This document shows positions 1 to 6,754 of a stretch of 23,010 nt of DNA, in pieces (position 1 is the first letter of the stretch; every line of letters begins with the position of its first letter). The notes under the pieces are model-generated. The model worked only from the letters and a program-made list of their open reading frames with translations. It ran no database searches and was not told where the DNA came from. The DNA lies in contig JAEWJS010000183.1 of assembly GCA_023386495.1 (NCBI GenBank), positions 1 through 23,010 of the forward strand. The letters are read 5' to 3'. The translations under genes were made by a program, and so were the position numbers. The stretch is from Bacillota bacterium (GTDB lineage: Bacteria; Bacillota; Bacilli; Paenibacillales; Paenibacillaceae).

Positions 1-125
1 ACTTTCGTCGATACGCTTCTGCGCACAGATTTCGCCACGCGCAGGTATCCTAGCTACGCGGGGGCTTGGCCCCTCCCGCGACCGGACTTTCACCGGTTAG
101 AAGATGCGTGCTTAGCTGGGCACGC
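1..125 (-). mobile_element. Group II intron (class C), 5' end only
   Basis: Read on the minus strand from about 125 down to 1, the sequence resembles the start of domain I of a group IIC intron. It has a GCGTGCCCAGC start, a hairpin CCGGTGAAAGTCCGG (82-96), a second G/C-rich stem ending in GCGTAGC, and then a GTGGCGAAATCTG stretch. From memory, the Oceanobacillus iheyensis IIC intron has the same order of elements: GTGTGCCCGGC, GGGTGAGAGTCCC, a stem ending in GTTAGC, and GTGGCGACATGGAATCTG. The start lies only a few bases after the eight-T run of an intrinsic terminator, which is the usual IIC target. The 5' end is set by similarity and could be off by about 3 bases; its GCGTG differs from the usual GTGYG. 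The rest of the intron, with any reverse transcriptase gene, would lie beyond the left edge. Confidence 0.72.
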
Positions 126-128
126 GAC

Positions 129-155
129 AAAAAAAAGGACGCATCGGCGTCCTCG
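129..155 (-). terminator. Intrinsic terminator of the 61-aa gene
   Basis: On the minus strand a 7-bp perfect stem (AGGACGC, CGAT loop, GCGTCCT; arms 147-153 and 136-142) is followed by eight T residues (129-136). It lies about 30 bp beyond the stop of the 61-aa gene. It also forms the upstream flank of the intron start. Confidence 0.88.
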
Positions 156-182
156 ATCTCCTATATTTATCGATACATACGG

Positions 183-368
183 TTAGCTGACCGAGTTCAT
201 CTTGACGAGCTCGTGCTCGACGAGTACGGTCAATTCATCCTCATAGCCGCCGGTGATGCGATACTTCCTTATGTAGTCGCGGACAAACTTCCTCGGATCC
301 TTAGGCTGGAAAATTCTCGTGAGCTCCTTCAGACTTTCCTTGACTTCATTATGGCCGCGCTTCGCCAT
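183..368 (-). CDS. Hypothetical protein, 61 aa
   Basis: I do not recognise this family. The ATG at 368 is preceded by a strong ribosome-binding site (GGGAGGGG, 5 bases upstream), so the longer open frame upstream is not needed. The product (MAKRGHNEVKESLKELTRIF at the start) is short, soluble, rich in charged residues and probably helical. It has a basic central part (PKDPRKFVRDYIRKY) and an acidic C-terminal half. No signal peptide, membrane segment or cysteine is visible. It has its own terminator (129-155) and a candidate extended -10 promoter about 170 bp upstream, so it looks like a single-gene unit with a long leader. The clear translation signal and terminator support a real gene; the function is unknown. 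Confidence 0.68.
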   Translation of the reverse strand: MAKRGHNEVKESLKELTRIFQPKDPRKFVRDYIRKYRITGGYEDELTVLVEHELVKMNSVS

Positions 369-372
369 GAAA

Positions 373-490
373 TCCCCTCCCATAGTTGAGTGGTCGTCCT
401 GCAACAAGTACGAGATGTATCCGAGCGTCCCGCGTTCGGATACAGATGTTACCCATCGGCCCATTGGTAAGTCGATCCATCGGATCGCCA
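373..490 (-). promoter_or_regulatory. Hairpin-rich 5' leader of the 61-aa gene
   Basis: Between the candidate promoter (540-545) and the start codon at 368, the minus-strand transcript can form three hairpins in a row. The first is CGATCC/GGATCG with a 3-base loop (473-487). The second is TTACC/GGTAA (449-470). The third is a perfect 9-bp stem TGTATCCGA/TCGGATACA with an 11-base loop (416-444). None is followed by a T tract, so they are not ordinary terminators. I do not match them to a known riboswitch class. A cis-regulatory RNA is inference. Confidence 0.4.
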
Positions 491-539
491 GCCAGCCACT
501 TCCATGGTTGAATAGCAAGAATTTTCAGTTGTTTTCACC

Positions 540-545
540 ATTATA
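540..545 (-). promoter_or_regulatory. Candidate extended -10 promoter of the 61-aa gene
   Basis: The minus strand reads TGTTATAAT, an extended -10 (TGn plus a perfect TATAAT). No good -35 hexamer is seen at the proper distance. Transcription would start near 533, giving a leader of about 165 nt. Confidence 0.45.
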
Positions 546-597
546 ACAGTTCAACGGTAGCGTGGGAAGCACAAGTATCGTCTGTGTCAAGAAGCAT

Positions 598-729
598 TTA
601 ACTTTCCTTGTTGTTCCGCCGCTCCCCATTCCGCGTAAGCTTGATCATCCGGAGATAGGCGATCACGCCGATTACGGCGACCGCAATGCCGAACAAGACC
701 GCTGCGTACATGACCCATGAATCCGACAT
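598..729 (-). CDS. Small single-span membrane protein, 43 aa
   Basis: The frame from ATG 729 to TAA at 598 encodes 43 residues. A short N-terminus is followed by one hydrophobic segment (about residues 7-26, YAAVLFGIAVAVIGVIAYL) and a positively charged tail (RMIKLTRNGERRNNKES). This is the pattern of a small inner-membrane protein with a cytoplasmic basic tail. A moderate ribosome-binding site (AAAGGCGG) lies about 10 bases upstream. A near-consensus promoter sits at 789-817 with a 16-bp palindrome between it and the gene. I do not recognise the family. It lies downstream of the pilus operon terminator, so it is probably transcribed separately. Support rests on the promoter and the clean membrane-protein composition. 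Confidence 0.6.
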   Translation of the reverse strand: MSDSWVMYAAVLFGIAVAVIGVIAYLRMIKLTRNGERRNNKES

Positions 730-749
730 GGCCGGGTGCCGCCTTTCCG

Positions 750-765
750 ATCGGACGCGTCCGAT
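750..765. repeat. 16-bp perfect palindrome in the leader of the 43-aa gene
   Basis: ATCGGACGCGTCCGAT is a perfect palindrome placed between the promoter (789-817) and the start codon (729). It could be a repressor operator or an RNA hairpin in the 5' untranslated region. The sequence alone does not decide. Confidence 0.5.
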
Positions 766-788
766 TCCAGTTATTTACCATCCCCTAC

Positions 789-817
789 ATTATAGTACAG
801 ATAATAAAGCGCTTCAA
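789..817 (-). promoter_or_regulatory. Sigma-A type promoter for the 43-aa membrane protein
   Basis: On the minus strand the -35 is TTGAAG (812-817), the spacer is 17 bp, and the -10 is a perfect TATAAT (789-794). It fires away from the pilus operon terminator toward the small membrane protein gene. Confidence 0.78.
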
Positions 818-867
818 TTCCGGAAGGTTACTGTTCGATTAAAGTTTGATTAAAGTTCCGCACCCGC

Positions 868-908
868 GAGCAACAAGAAGAAGGCTTCCGACAGTGTCGG
901 AAGCCTTC
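868..908 (-). terminator. Terminator of the type IV pilus operon
   Basis: A 13-bp perfect stem (GAAGGCTTCCGAC, 880-892, with GTCGGAAGCCTTC, 896-908) has a 3-base loop. On the minus strand it is followed by the T-rich run TTCTTGTTG. It begins 21 bp beyond the stop of the last pilus gene. The T tract is interrupted, so efficiency may be moderate. Confidence 0.78.
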
Positions 909-929
909 CTACTATGCAGCTTATCGCGG

Positions 930-2804
930 TCAATCCGATCGCTTCGGATCGAAGCTGAACGGCGGCGTGTCGGAAGAGCCGCATGGGTTGGTGATTCCCT
1001 TTATGAACAGAGAACTCGTCTTGCCGCCGTTCGTAATGTCGATATTGTTGCCGCTGAATCTGCTGGCCGCGCCCAGCGCGATCTGGCCGCCTGCATCGAG
1101 ATCGACGCCGCCGTTCGCTTCCACTTTCGTCTGGACGAGGAAATCGCCTTCGGGGATATCGATTTTCTGATTCGTGCCGTTCAAGTCCATTTCACGTGCG
1201 ATGAGGTCGCCGCTTATCTTTTGGTCATCGACGGTTCCGCCCGTAACCGTGATCGTGCTTCCTTGCCCGTTCGAGCGAAGCCGGCCGTTGACCAAGATGA
1301 ATCCAGCCTCAATCGTCGGCTTGCTGTCGAATCGCAGCATGTCATCGCCCGGGTTGGTAGCATTCAGTGGACCTGCATACAACCGCCCGGCAATATCGAA
1401 CGTGCCGCCCTTCAGTTCGATGATGTTATACCCGATAAGATGCTGCGCTTCGAATCGACTGACTGCACCTAGGTCCATCGTACCGCCTGCGTGAATCGTG
1501 CCGTTGGCCACGATCGCAGTATTCGAATTCTCCCGAACCGTCATGTTCCCGGTCGCGTATAGATTGCCGACGGTTAGCTTGGTCCAACTGTCTGCATTGA
1601 ACGTGCCGTTCACATATAGACTTCCGTCAGCGGTGAGCGTGCCCTTCGCACTCATGCCTTGATCAATCCAAATATTCTTCGCTCTTACGAAGCTATTCGT
1701 GGATTCGAAGCTAGGTGCGGAAGAGCTTCGCCAATAGCCTGTCACCTCGACATTTGCGCCTGATTGGAATGTCACCCCGCTTGTGTAGAGGTCGCCGAAG
1801 ATTTTGACCTTAGAGCCGAACTTCACGTTATTCGCGATAATGACGACACGCTTCGAAGAGCTTCCCCATTCGAATGCGCTCGCGCTGTTCAGCTCCATAT
1901 TGTCAGGAAGCTTCAAGACAACCGGATTGTTCGGACTCGCCGCGATCGTCTCCGCGATTCGCTGCGGGTACTCGTTCTTCTTGTTCTGATCGCAACTCGT
2001 GCAATAGATCCAAGTGGAAGCCGCGGGCTGCGGATTCGCGTTACGGATCGCGACGATTGCCGTATGAAGCGCTTCGACATCAGCCTTAATCATTCCGACA
2101 TAAGTCGTGATCGCGCTGTGGATGGCATCCTTGACCGTCGTGTCCCCTGCAGTAGAGAGCTGGTCTTCTTCGGCATTAATATGGTTGCCCTTCAATTCGC
2201 CTTGGATAATGATCGTGTTCGTATCTTCCTCGACGCAGATCCGATTGTCGGGATCGGTCGATACGCTCGTCACAGGCGCAGGCCCCGTTCCCCCTCCCCC
2301 GCCCGGACCGCCGCCAGGCTTCGGGACGGTGTCCATCGTCGAGAAGACGTACTTGATCTCGCTTCGGGCATGGCCATCGACGACCGCTCGGCAGGCGATC
2401 GTCATTTTGTAGAGCCCGTTCGCGTCTTTCGTTCCCGTCTCTTGCGTAAAATTCAACTGCACGCGCTGCCCTTCCGGCATCTGAAAGGTCCATCCGTCCG
2501 ATGCCCCGACGCCCCATTTGAACGCTTCCGGTTGACCGTTCGCGAACCGATTCACGTATTCCGTCGGCGATAGGTTCAGGCTAGGCTGGTATTCTCGCAA
2601 GTAGGCCAGGAACGTCTCCATGCCGCCTACGGCCAGGCTGCTTGCTTGCCGTTCGAGCGCATCCTTGCGTTCATTCGTCTTCGAGAACGACAAGAGGCCC
2701 ATCACGACGGTCACGGCAATCGAGAGCATGAGGAAGACAAGCAGCGCATAACTTAATGCGCCGCCTCGCTCGTTCGCGATCCCCGATCTGACAATATGCC
2801 GCAT
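930..2804 (-). CDS. PilX/GspK-like minor pilin with large beta-solenoid region, candidate pilus tip
   Basis: This 624-aa protein ends the pilus operon. Its N-terminus (NERGGALSYALLVFLMLSIA) is the hydrophobic helix of PilX/GspK-type minor pilins: a Gly before the helix but no Glu at +5, which in this family fits a subunit placed first, at the fibre tip. A pilin-like region runs to about residue 160, followed by a Gly/Pro linker (about 161-177). A region of about 400 residues follows, with short repeating GxL.V.G and G.... V.a.G units typical of beta-solenoids and similar to bactofilin-type repeats. Cys268-x-x-Cys271 and single Cys138, Cys190 and a C-terminal Cys could form disulfides or bind metal. 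The start is ATG 2804 with GGGGAGG 9 bases upstream; the gene follows the preceding one by 18 bp. Adhesion is inferred, not shown. Confidence 0.7.
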   Translation of the reverse strand: MRHIVRSGIANERGGALSYALLVFLMLSIAVTVVMGLLSFSKTNERKDALERQASSLAVGGMETFLAYLREYQPSLNLSPTEYVNRFANGQPEAFKWGVGASDGWTFQMPEGQRVQLNFTQETGTKDANGLYKMTIACRAVVDGHARSEIKYVFSTMDTVPKPGGGPGGGGGTGPAPVTSVSTDPDNRICVEEDTNTIIIQGELKGNHINAEEDQLSTAGDTTVKDAIHSAITTYVGMIKADVEALHTAIVAIRNANPQPAASTWIYCTSCDQNKKNEYPQRIAETIAASPNNPVVLKLPDNMELNSASAFEWGSSSKRVVIIANNVKFGSKVKIFGDLYTSGVTFQSGANVEVTGYWRSSSAPSFESTNSFVRAKNIWIDQGMSAKGTLTADGSLYVNGTFNADSWTKLTVGNLYATGNMTVRENSNTAIVANGTIHAGGTMDLGAVSRFEAQHLIGYNIIELKGGTFDIAGRLYAGPLNATNPGDDMLRFDSKPTIEAGFILVNGRLRSNGQGSTITVTGGTVDDQKISGDLIAREMDLNGTNQKIDIPEGDFLVQTKVEANGGVDLDAGGQIALGAASRFSGNNIDITNGGKTSSLFIKGITNPCGSSDTPPFSFDPKRSD

Positions 2805-2822
2805 GTCTGCCTGCCTCCCCGC

Positions 2823-3470
2823 TCAATTGAACTTGTCATTCAACAGATTCACCGTCATCGTGCGCAGCTCGCCTGCCCGCGCAATCGTCTCGGACGTTCC
2901 CGCCCGATTGCGGCGCTCCTCGAACCGAAGGCGCAATTGGATGTTGCCGGAAGCGATTCGCCATGGCGGCGCGATCCCGACCCAACCCGCGCCTTCCGGC
3001 CGGTAGATGGCTGCCTCCACCAGCCGTTCGCCAATCCGTCTCGGATTCGCATAATGATTCGGCTTCGACGCGAACGTGACGGTCGGGTCCTCGAACACCA
3101 GCTGCCCCGCCGCAATCTGTTCCGGTGTCAGTTGGTCGGACTTGGTCGTGTAGTAAAAGTCGTACCGTATGATCTCGTAGGCGCCGTTACCGTCAGCCAC
3201 GAACCGCAGCGCATAATAATCGAAGTTCTGCCGATATCTGAGCTCGGTGCTTGTCAGCACATGAATCTCCGAGGCTTGCGACAGCTCGTCGCGCAGCACG
3301 CGCATCGCCGCATCCGCCCGGACATCATCTAGTTCGCGCATGGACGTCGTCTCCGTGAAGGAGCCGACTTGCCTCATCACCAACGCACCTACCGTGAAAA
3401 TAAGTCCGATCAACAGCAGCGCAGCGAGTACTTCGACGAGCGTCATGCCCCTCTGTCCCTGTATCCTCAT
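2823..3470 (-). CDS. Minor prepilin, PilW/GspJ-like, 215 aa
   Basis: The N-terminus MRIQGQRG/MTLVEVLAALLLIG is a type III signal: a short basic leader, Gly before the cut, Met at +1, Glu at +5 and a hydrophobic helix. PilD would cut and methylate it. The remaining ~190 residues are mixed alpha/beta and mention no known enzymatic motif. Length and operon position (third minor pilin-like slot, before the PilX/GspK-like gene) suggest the PilW/GspJ role. The ATG at 3470 overlaps the stop of the preceding gene by 4 bp (ATGA) and has GGGAGG about 10 bases upstream, so I prefer it to a start 18 bases further out. Assignment to the prepilin family is firm; the exact orthology is inference. Confidence 0.85.
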   Translation of the reverse strand: MRIQGQRGMTLVEVLAALLLIGLIFTVGALVMRQVGSFTETTSMRELDDVRADAAMRVLRDELSQASEIHVLTSTELRYRQNFDYYALRFVADGNGAYEIIRYDFYYTTKSDQLTPEQIAAGQLVFEDPTVTFASKPNHYANPRRIGERLVEAAIYRPEGAGWVGIAPPWRIASGNIQLRLRFEERRNRAGTSETIARAGELRTMTVNLLNDKFN

Positions 3471-3892
3471 GACGGCCCCGCCTCCCAAGAGACGATAATC
3501 GTCACGAGATGAGGCTGGCCGCTCCGGTACACGATCGTCTGCATGGATACATGCTGCGACAGTCCGGCAAGCTGGCCGTCATACAGCGCAGCGGGGTTCG
3601 TCGAGGCATTCAGGATCCGGGGTGCTAGCAGCCTGACCTGGTAGCCGGGATAGGCATTCTCCGGATAAATATAAGGCAGCACGGTCGGCAGTGCCTCGCC
3701 TGCCTTCAATCTCCCTTTCCAGAGGTTCAGCTCGTTCTCGGCAATCTCCATCGCCTCCGAGCGGCGGTCCTCCGTCCGGCTGGACAAGGCGGCCGTGCCG
3801 GACAAGCTGACGAACAGCGTCACCGCTAAGCCAATCAGGACCAGCGCCGCCAACACCTCGACGAGCGTCATCCCCTTCTCGTTCCGCAACAT
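3467..3892 (-). CDS. Minor prepilin, PilV/GspI-like, 141 aa
   Basis: The protein starts MLRNEKG/MTLVEVLAALVLIG, a type III prepilin signal with Gly at -1, Met at +1 and Glu at +5. Its first mature residues (MTLVEVLAAL) are identical to those of the next prepilin, so the two probably pack together. The C-terminal domain is about 110 residues, the size of PilV/GspI-type minor pilins. I chose ATG 3892 because an AGGAGG lies 8 bases before it; the GTG two codons earlier would be only 2 bases from that site. The gene follows the MORN gene by 40 bp and overlaps the next prepilin by 4 bp, which suggests translational coupling. Confidence 0.85.
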   Translation of the reverse strand: MLRNEKGMTLVEVLAALVLIGLAVTLFVSLSGTAALSSRTEDRRSEAMEIAENELNLWKGRLKAGEALPTVLPYIYPENAYPGYQVRLLAPRILNASTNPAALYDGQLAGLSQHVSMQTIVYRSGQPHLVTIIVSWEAGPS

Positions 3893-3932
3893 GCACACCG
3901 CCTCCTTCCGATCGCCGAATATCGCGTTAATG

Positions 3933-6077
3933 CTAGCCGGTCGCTACCCGCACGCCATTCCGGTACAAGCCTTCATAAATCCGAACGCCGAGCGAGTCGT
4001 ATTCGATTCCCCAGCCTTCGCGCTTGCCTTTCGCGTATTCGCCGCGGTAGATAACCCTAAGACTACCGAAATACTCTTCGCCCTGTCCATGGCGAAGACC
4101 GTCCTTAAAGTCGCCCATATACAAGCGAACCGTTCCTAAGTACTCCGTCCCCTCGCCGTTACGGTGTCCGTTAGCGAACGCTCCGTCATAGATCAACGCG
4201 CCAGCTTCGTTATACTGCAGTCCTCGTATTCCGGAGAATTCCCCGTCCTTGAAGCTGCCTTCATAAGCGCGCTGGCCGGTAGAACCGTGGAACATCGTGC
4301 CGTAACCTTCGTAAATATCGTTCGCATAATGGCCGTCGTACACTTTCAACCCATCCATATATTGGATGCCTACGCCATGCTTAAGACCGTTCTTGAACTC
4401 GCCGTCGTATACCTTGAGTCCCTTGCGTCCCGTCTGGAAGCTCTCGGCCCGAATATGGGTCGACCCGCCCTGCGACACGAGATACAGCTTGCCGCGGCCG
4501 GTAACCGTACCGTCCGACATCGAGCCGATGTATACGTACTGTCTCGCCGTGCTGTCCATTATTTTGTCCAGGGCGAATGTACCGCTCACCAGGTTGGCCT
4601 CGCCGGGGCTGCTGCCCGCAGACAGCTTCACGATGTCGTAGCTTGTCCCGGCTCCGGAACGGAATCCGAGGCGCCACTCGCCGCGATAGATAAGCACGCC
4701 GTTCTCATAGGCTAGGCCGAAGCCGTCGCGCTGGTCATTCTTCCATTCGCCGTCGTATGCGAGCCGCTCCTTCGCGTCATAGGCTTGGCCGAAGCCATGC
4801 CGCTTGCCGTCCTTCACGTCGCCTTCATACAGCAGCTCGATATCGTTCAGCACCCCGTCTGACGTGGGCTTCCCGCCGAGGTTGCGGTAGTACTTCCCCT
4901 TGCCGTGCGGCGTCCCGTCCGGGAGCATCTCCCCCGTATACGTCATACGCTCGACGTTCCCCGCGAGCTTGTCCGCCCGGTAGGTCCCGGTCTCGTAGTG
5001 CACGGTCTGGCGCGTCTCGGTCCCAACGACATTGTTCCCGTCCACGACGGACCATACCGATGTGGTCACGGTTACGATGCTTCCCGTGCCATCCTTCAGC
5101 CCATCAGCGAAGCGTCCGATGAACGCGAGATCATCCGTAACCGGATCGTACAGCTTGCCGTCCCCGTGCCGCTTCCCGTTCCGCCATTCGCCGGCATAGA
5201 GCCGGTCGCCCGCTGCGTCGTCGAACTCGACGCCATAGCCGCTCCGCTTCCCTTGCGCGAACGCGCCTTCGTAGGCCGGTCGGCCGGATTTGCCGTAGTC
5301 GATGCCGACCCCTTCCTTCAGCCCTCGCTTCCAATCGCCGTCATACGTTAGCCTGCCGCTGACATAGAGCTTCCCGGCGCCGTCGCGCAGACCATTCACG
5401 AATCTGCCCTCATACCGTTCCCCGTTATATTCGATCGCGGTGCCCTGCCCGTGCGGCATGCCGCCCGCGAATTCGCCTTCGTAGATCATTTTCCCGGCGC
5501 GATACAGCTTCCCGCTCCCGTGAGGCAAGCCATCCTTGAGGCGCCCTTCATAGAACTTGGAACCTTGCTTCATTAAGGTCCCCGCGCCGTCGGTCACGCT
5601 GGCCTTCACGCCAGGATCGGCCGTCAACCTCGATACGTATACCGCCATCGGCACGTGGTAGTACACCATGCGCGCATTCGTGCTATGCCGAATGTCGACG
5701 CCGGGCAGCACCTCGCTCGCCAACGCCGGAAAATGCAGCTTCCCGCCGCGCGCATGGACGATTCCCGGCAGCTCGATCGTCCGGCCGTTCACTCGAGCCT
5801 TAGCCGAGTCCTTGCGCAGTTCGATCGTCATGCCGTGGCCGGTTACCGACGCCGTCCCGGTGGACGGATTCCAGCTCGTCTTCATGCCAAGCTTCTTGTA
5901 TGTATCGGCGACCGGCGCGTAGATGACGCCGGACACGGGAGGAAGCATGCGGTCCAGCACCGTCTCCCCGTCGATGACCAGCGAGTAATCGTTCGATGCG
6001 GCAGACACGTTCAGCGGCACCGCGATCGACAACGCGATTATCGCCATGAGCCATGTGCGAATCCGAATCCGGATCAT
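3933..6077 (-). CDS. Exported MORN-repeat protein with copper amine oxidase N-terminal-like domain
   Basis: The 714-aa product begins with a basic signal peptide (MIRIRIRTWLMAIIALSIAV, then a VSA/AS cleavage-type site). A region of about 100 residues follows that resembles the copper amine oxidase N-terminal domain common in Paenibacillus exported proteins (VIDGETVLDRMLPPVSGVIY, then a W.p.tgta.v pattern). From about residue 170 to the end there are roughly 20 MORN repeats of the form YEGxxxxGxxxGxGxxY; a few in the middle are degenerate or interrupted. MORN arrays form elongated beta-hairpin rods used for protein or lipid contact. The start at ATG 6077 is favoured by GGGGAG 6 bases upstream. 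The gene lies inside the pilus operon, 48 bp after the small copper-amine-oxidase-like gene. No catalytic residues are evident, so a structural role is inferred. Confidence 0.85.
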   Translation of the reverse strand: MIRIRIRTWLMAIIALSIAVPLNVSAASNDYSLVIDGETVLDRMLPPVSGVIYAPVADTYKKLGMKTSWNPSTGTASVTGHGMTIELRKDSAKARVNGRTIELPGIVHARGGKLHFPALASEVLPGVDIRHSTNARMVYYHVPMAVYVSRLTADPGVKASVTDGAGTLMKQGSKFYEGRLKDGLPHGSGKLYRAGKMIYEGEFAGGMPHGQGTAIEYNGERYEGRFVNGLRDGAGKLYVSGRLTYDGDWKRGLKEGVGIDYGKSGRPAYEGAFAQGKRSGYGVEFDDAAGDRLYAGEWRNGKRHGDGKLYDPVTDDLAFIGRFADGLKDGTGSIVTVTTSVWSVVDGNNVVGTETRQTVHYETGTYRADKLAGNVERMTYTGEMLPDGTPHGKGKYYRNLGGKPTSDGVLNDIELLYEGDVKDGKRHGFGQAYDAKERLAYDGEWKNDQRDGFGLAYENGVLIYRGEWRLGFRSGAGTSYDIVKLSAGSSPGEANLVSGTFALDKIMDSTARQYVYIGSMSDGTVTGRGKLYLVSQGGSTHIRAESFQTGRKGLKVYDGEFKNGLKHGVGIQYMDGLKVYDGHYANDIYEGYGTMFHGSTGQRAYEGSFKDGEFSGIRGLQYNEAGALIYDGAFANGHRNGEGTEYLGTVRLYMGDFKDGLRHGQGEEYFGSLRVIYRGEYAKGKREGWGIEYDSLGVRIYEGLYRNGVRVATG

Positions 6078-6125
6078 GCGCCTCTCCCCTTTCCTCACGA
6101 TAAGTTCTGCGTATGCTCCTCTTCG

Positions 6126-6752
6126 TTACCGGTTCACATCCGCGATTCGGCTGCGAAGATGGCTATGCAGCCGCTCCGCATTCTCTTGATAGATCATCCA
6201 GGCAATCGAGTAGTTATCGAATGTCTTCGTGCTCCAGCCGCTGCGCATCAGCTCTGCGGCCGCTTTCATCTTGGCCACGTAGCCTGCTGCCGTCTCGTCC
6301 GGAATGCCGGCCAGGTTATTCTTCAACGTCTCGTAGCGAGCGATGGCCAGCTTCGCGCCGTTCATGTCGTTCGTCTTGAAGTCCTCCACGAGCGCCTTCA
6401 GAATCGCGTTGTTCTCGAGCGCCGCATATTGATAGATGCCGGAGCGCATCGCGTCCGAGAGTTCGTCTTCACTGCCTTCATGGAGAAAATCAAGCGACAA
6501 CGTCGAACGCTCGGCGTTCCACGCCGTCTCGGCTCCAAGTGCGTCAGCCAGCTCTTGGACCGGCACATAGATTTTCCCGTTATAAACTAGCGAATCGTCG
6601 GCCTCGCCCAGCAGCTGCCCGTTCATCTCGAGCGTAATGCGCTCGAAGTAAGCGGATATCGTCTTATATTTGCCTTCCGCCACGACGCTTCCGCCGAACA
6701 ACAGCAGCAGTACCGCGCTTGCCAGCCATATTTTCCTCGATCTCATCGGCAT
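6126..6752 (-). CDS. Small exported protein with copper amine oxidase N-terminal-like domain, in the pilus operon
   Basis: The product of about 208 aa has an N-terminal signal or anchor segment (KIWLASAVLLLLFGGSVVA). It then has a short domain with the pattern ITLEMNGQ...VYNGKIYVPVQELADALG..W, which matches the copper amine oxidase N-terminal (stalk) domain. The C-terminal ~110 residues are helical and of unknown type. The ATG at 6752 has AAGGAG 5 bases upstream; a GTG at 6758 that overlaps the pilO stop is the alternative. It occupies the slot after pilO where diderm bacteria carry the pilP lipoprotein gene, but no similarity to PilP is visible. A role at the cell-wall face of the pilus machine is inference from position. 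Confidence 0.7.
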   Translation of the reverse strand: MPMRSRKIWLASAVLLLLFGGSVVAEGKYKTISAYFERITLEMNGQLLGEADDSLVYNGKIYVPVQELADALGAETAWNAERSTLSLDFLHEGSEDELSDAMRSGIYQYAALENNAILKALVEDFKTNDMNGAKLAIARYETLKNNLAGIPDETAAGYVAKMKAAAELMRSGWSTKTFDNYSIAWMIYQENAERLHSHLRSRIADVNR

Positions 6753-6754
6753 CT

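Noticed and set aside
366..537. Minus-strand frame starting at the TATAAT box and overlapping the 61-aa gene start
   Set aside because: Its ATG lies inside the predicted promoter, upstream of the likely transcript start, so it could not be translated from that promoter.
587..781. 64-codon minus-strand frame overlapping the 43-aa membrane protein gene
   Set aside because: It has no ribosome-binding site, and its composition is not protein-like. The overlapping 43-aa frame has the better site and a clean membrane helix.
846..2573. Long plus-strand frames opposite the PilX/GspK-like gene
   Set aside because: They are rich in Arg, Ala and His and lack ribosome-binding sites and recognisable motifs. 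High GC in third positions of the minus-strand gene explains them.
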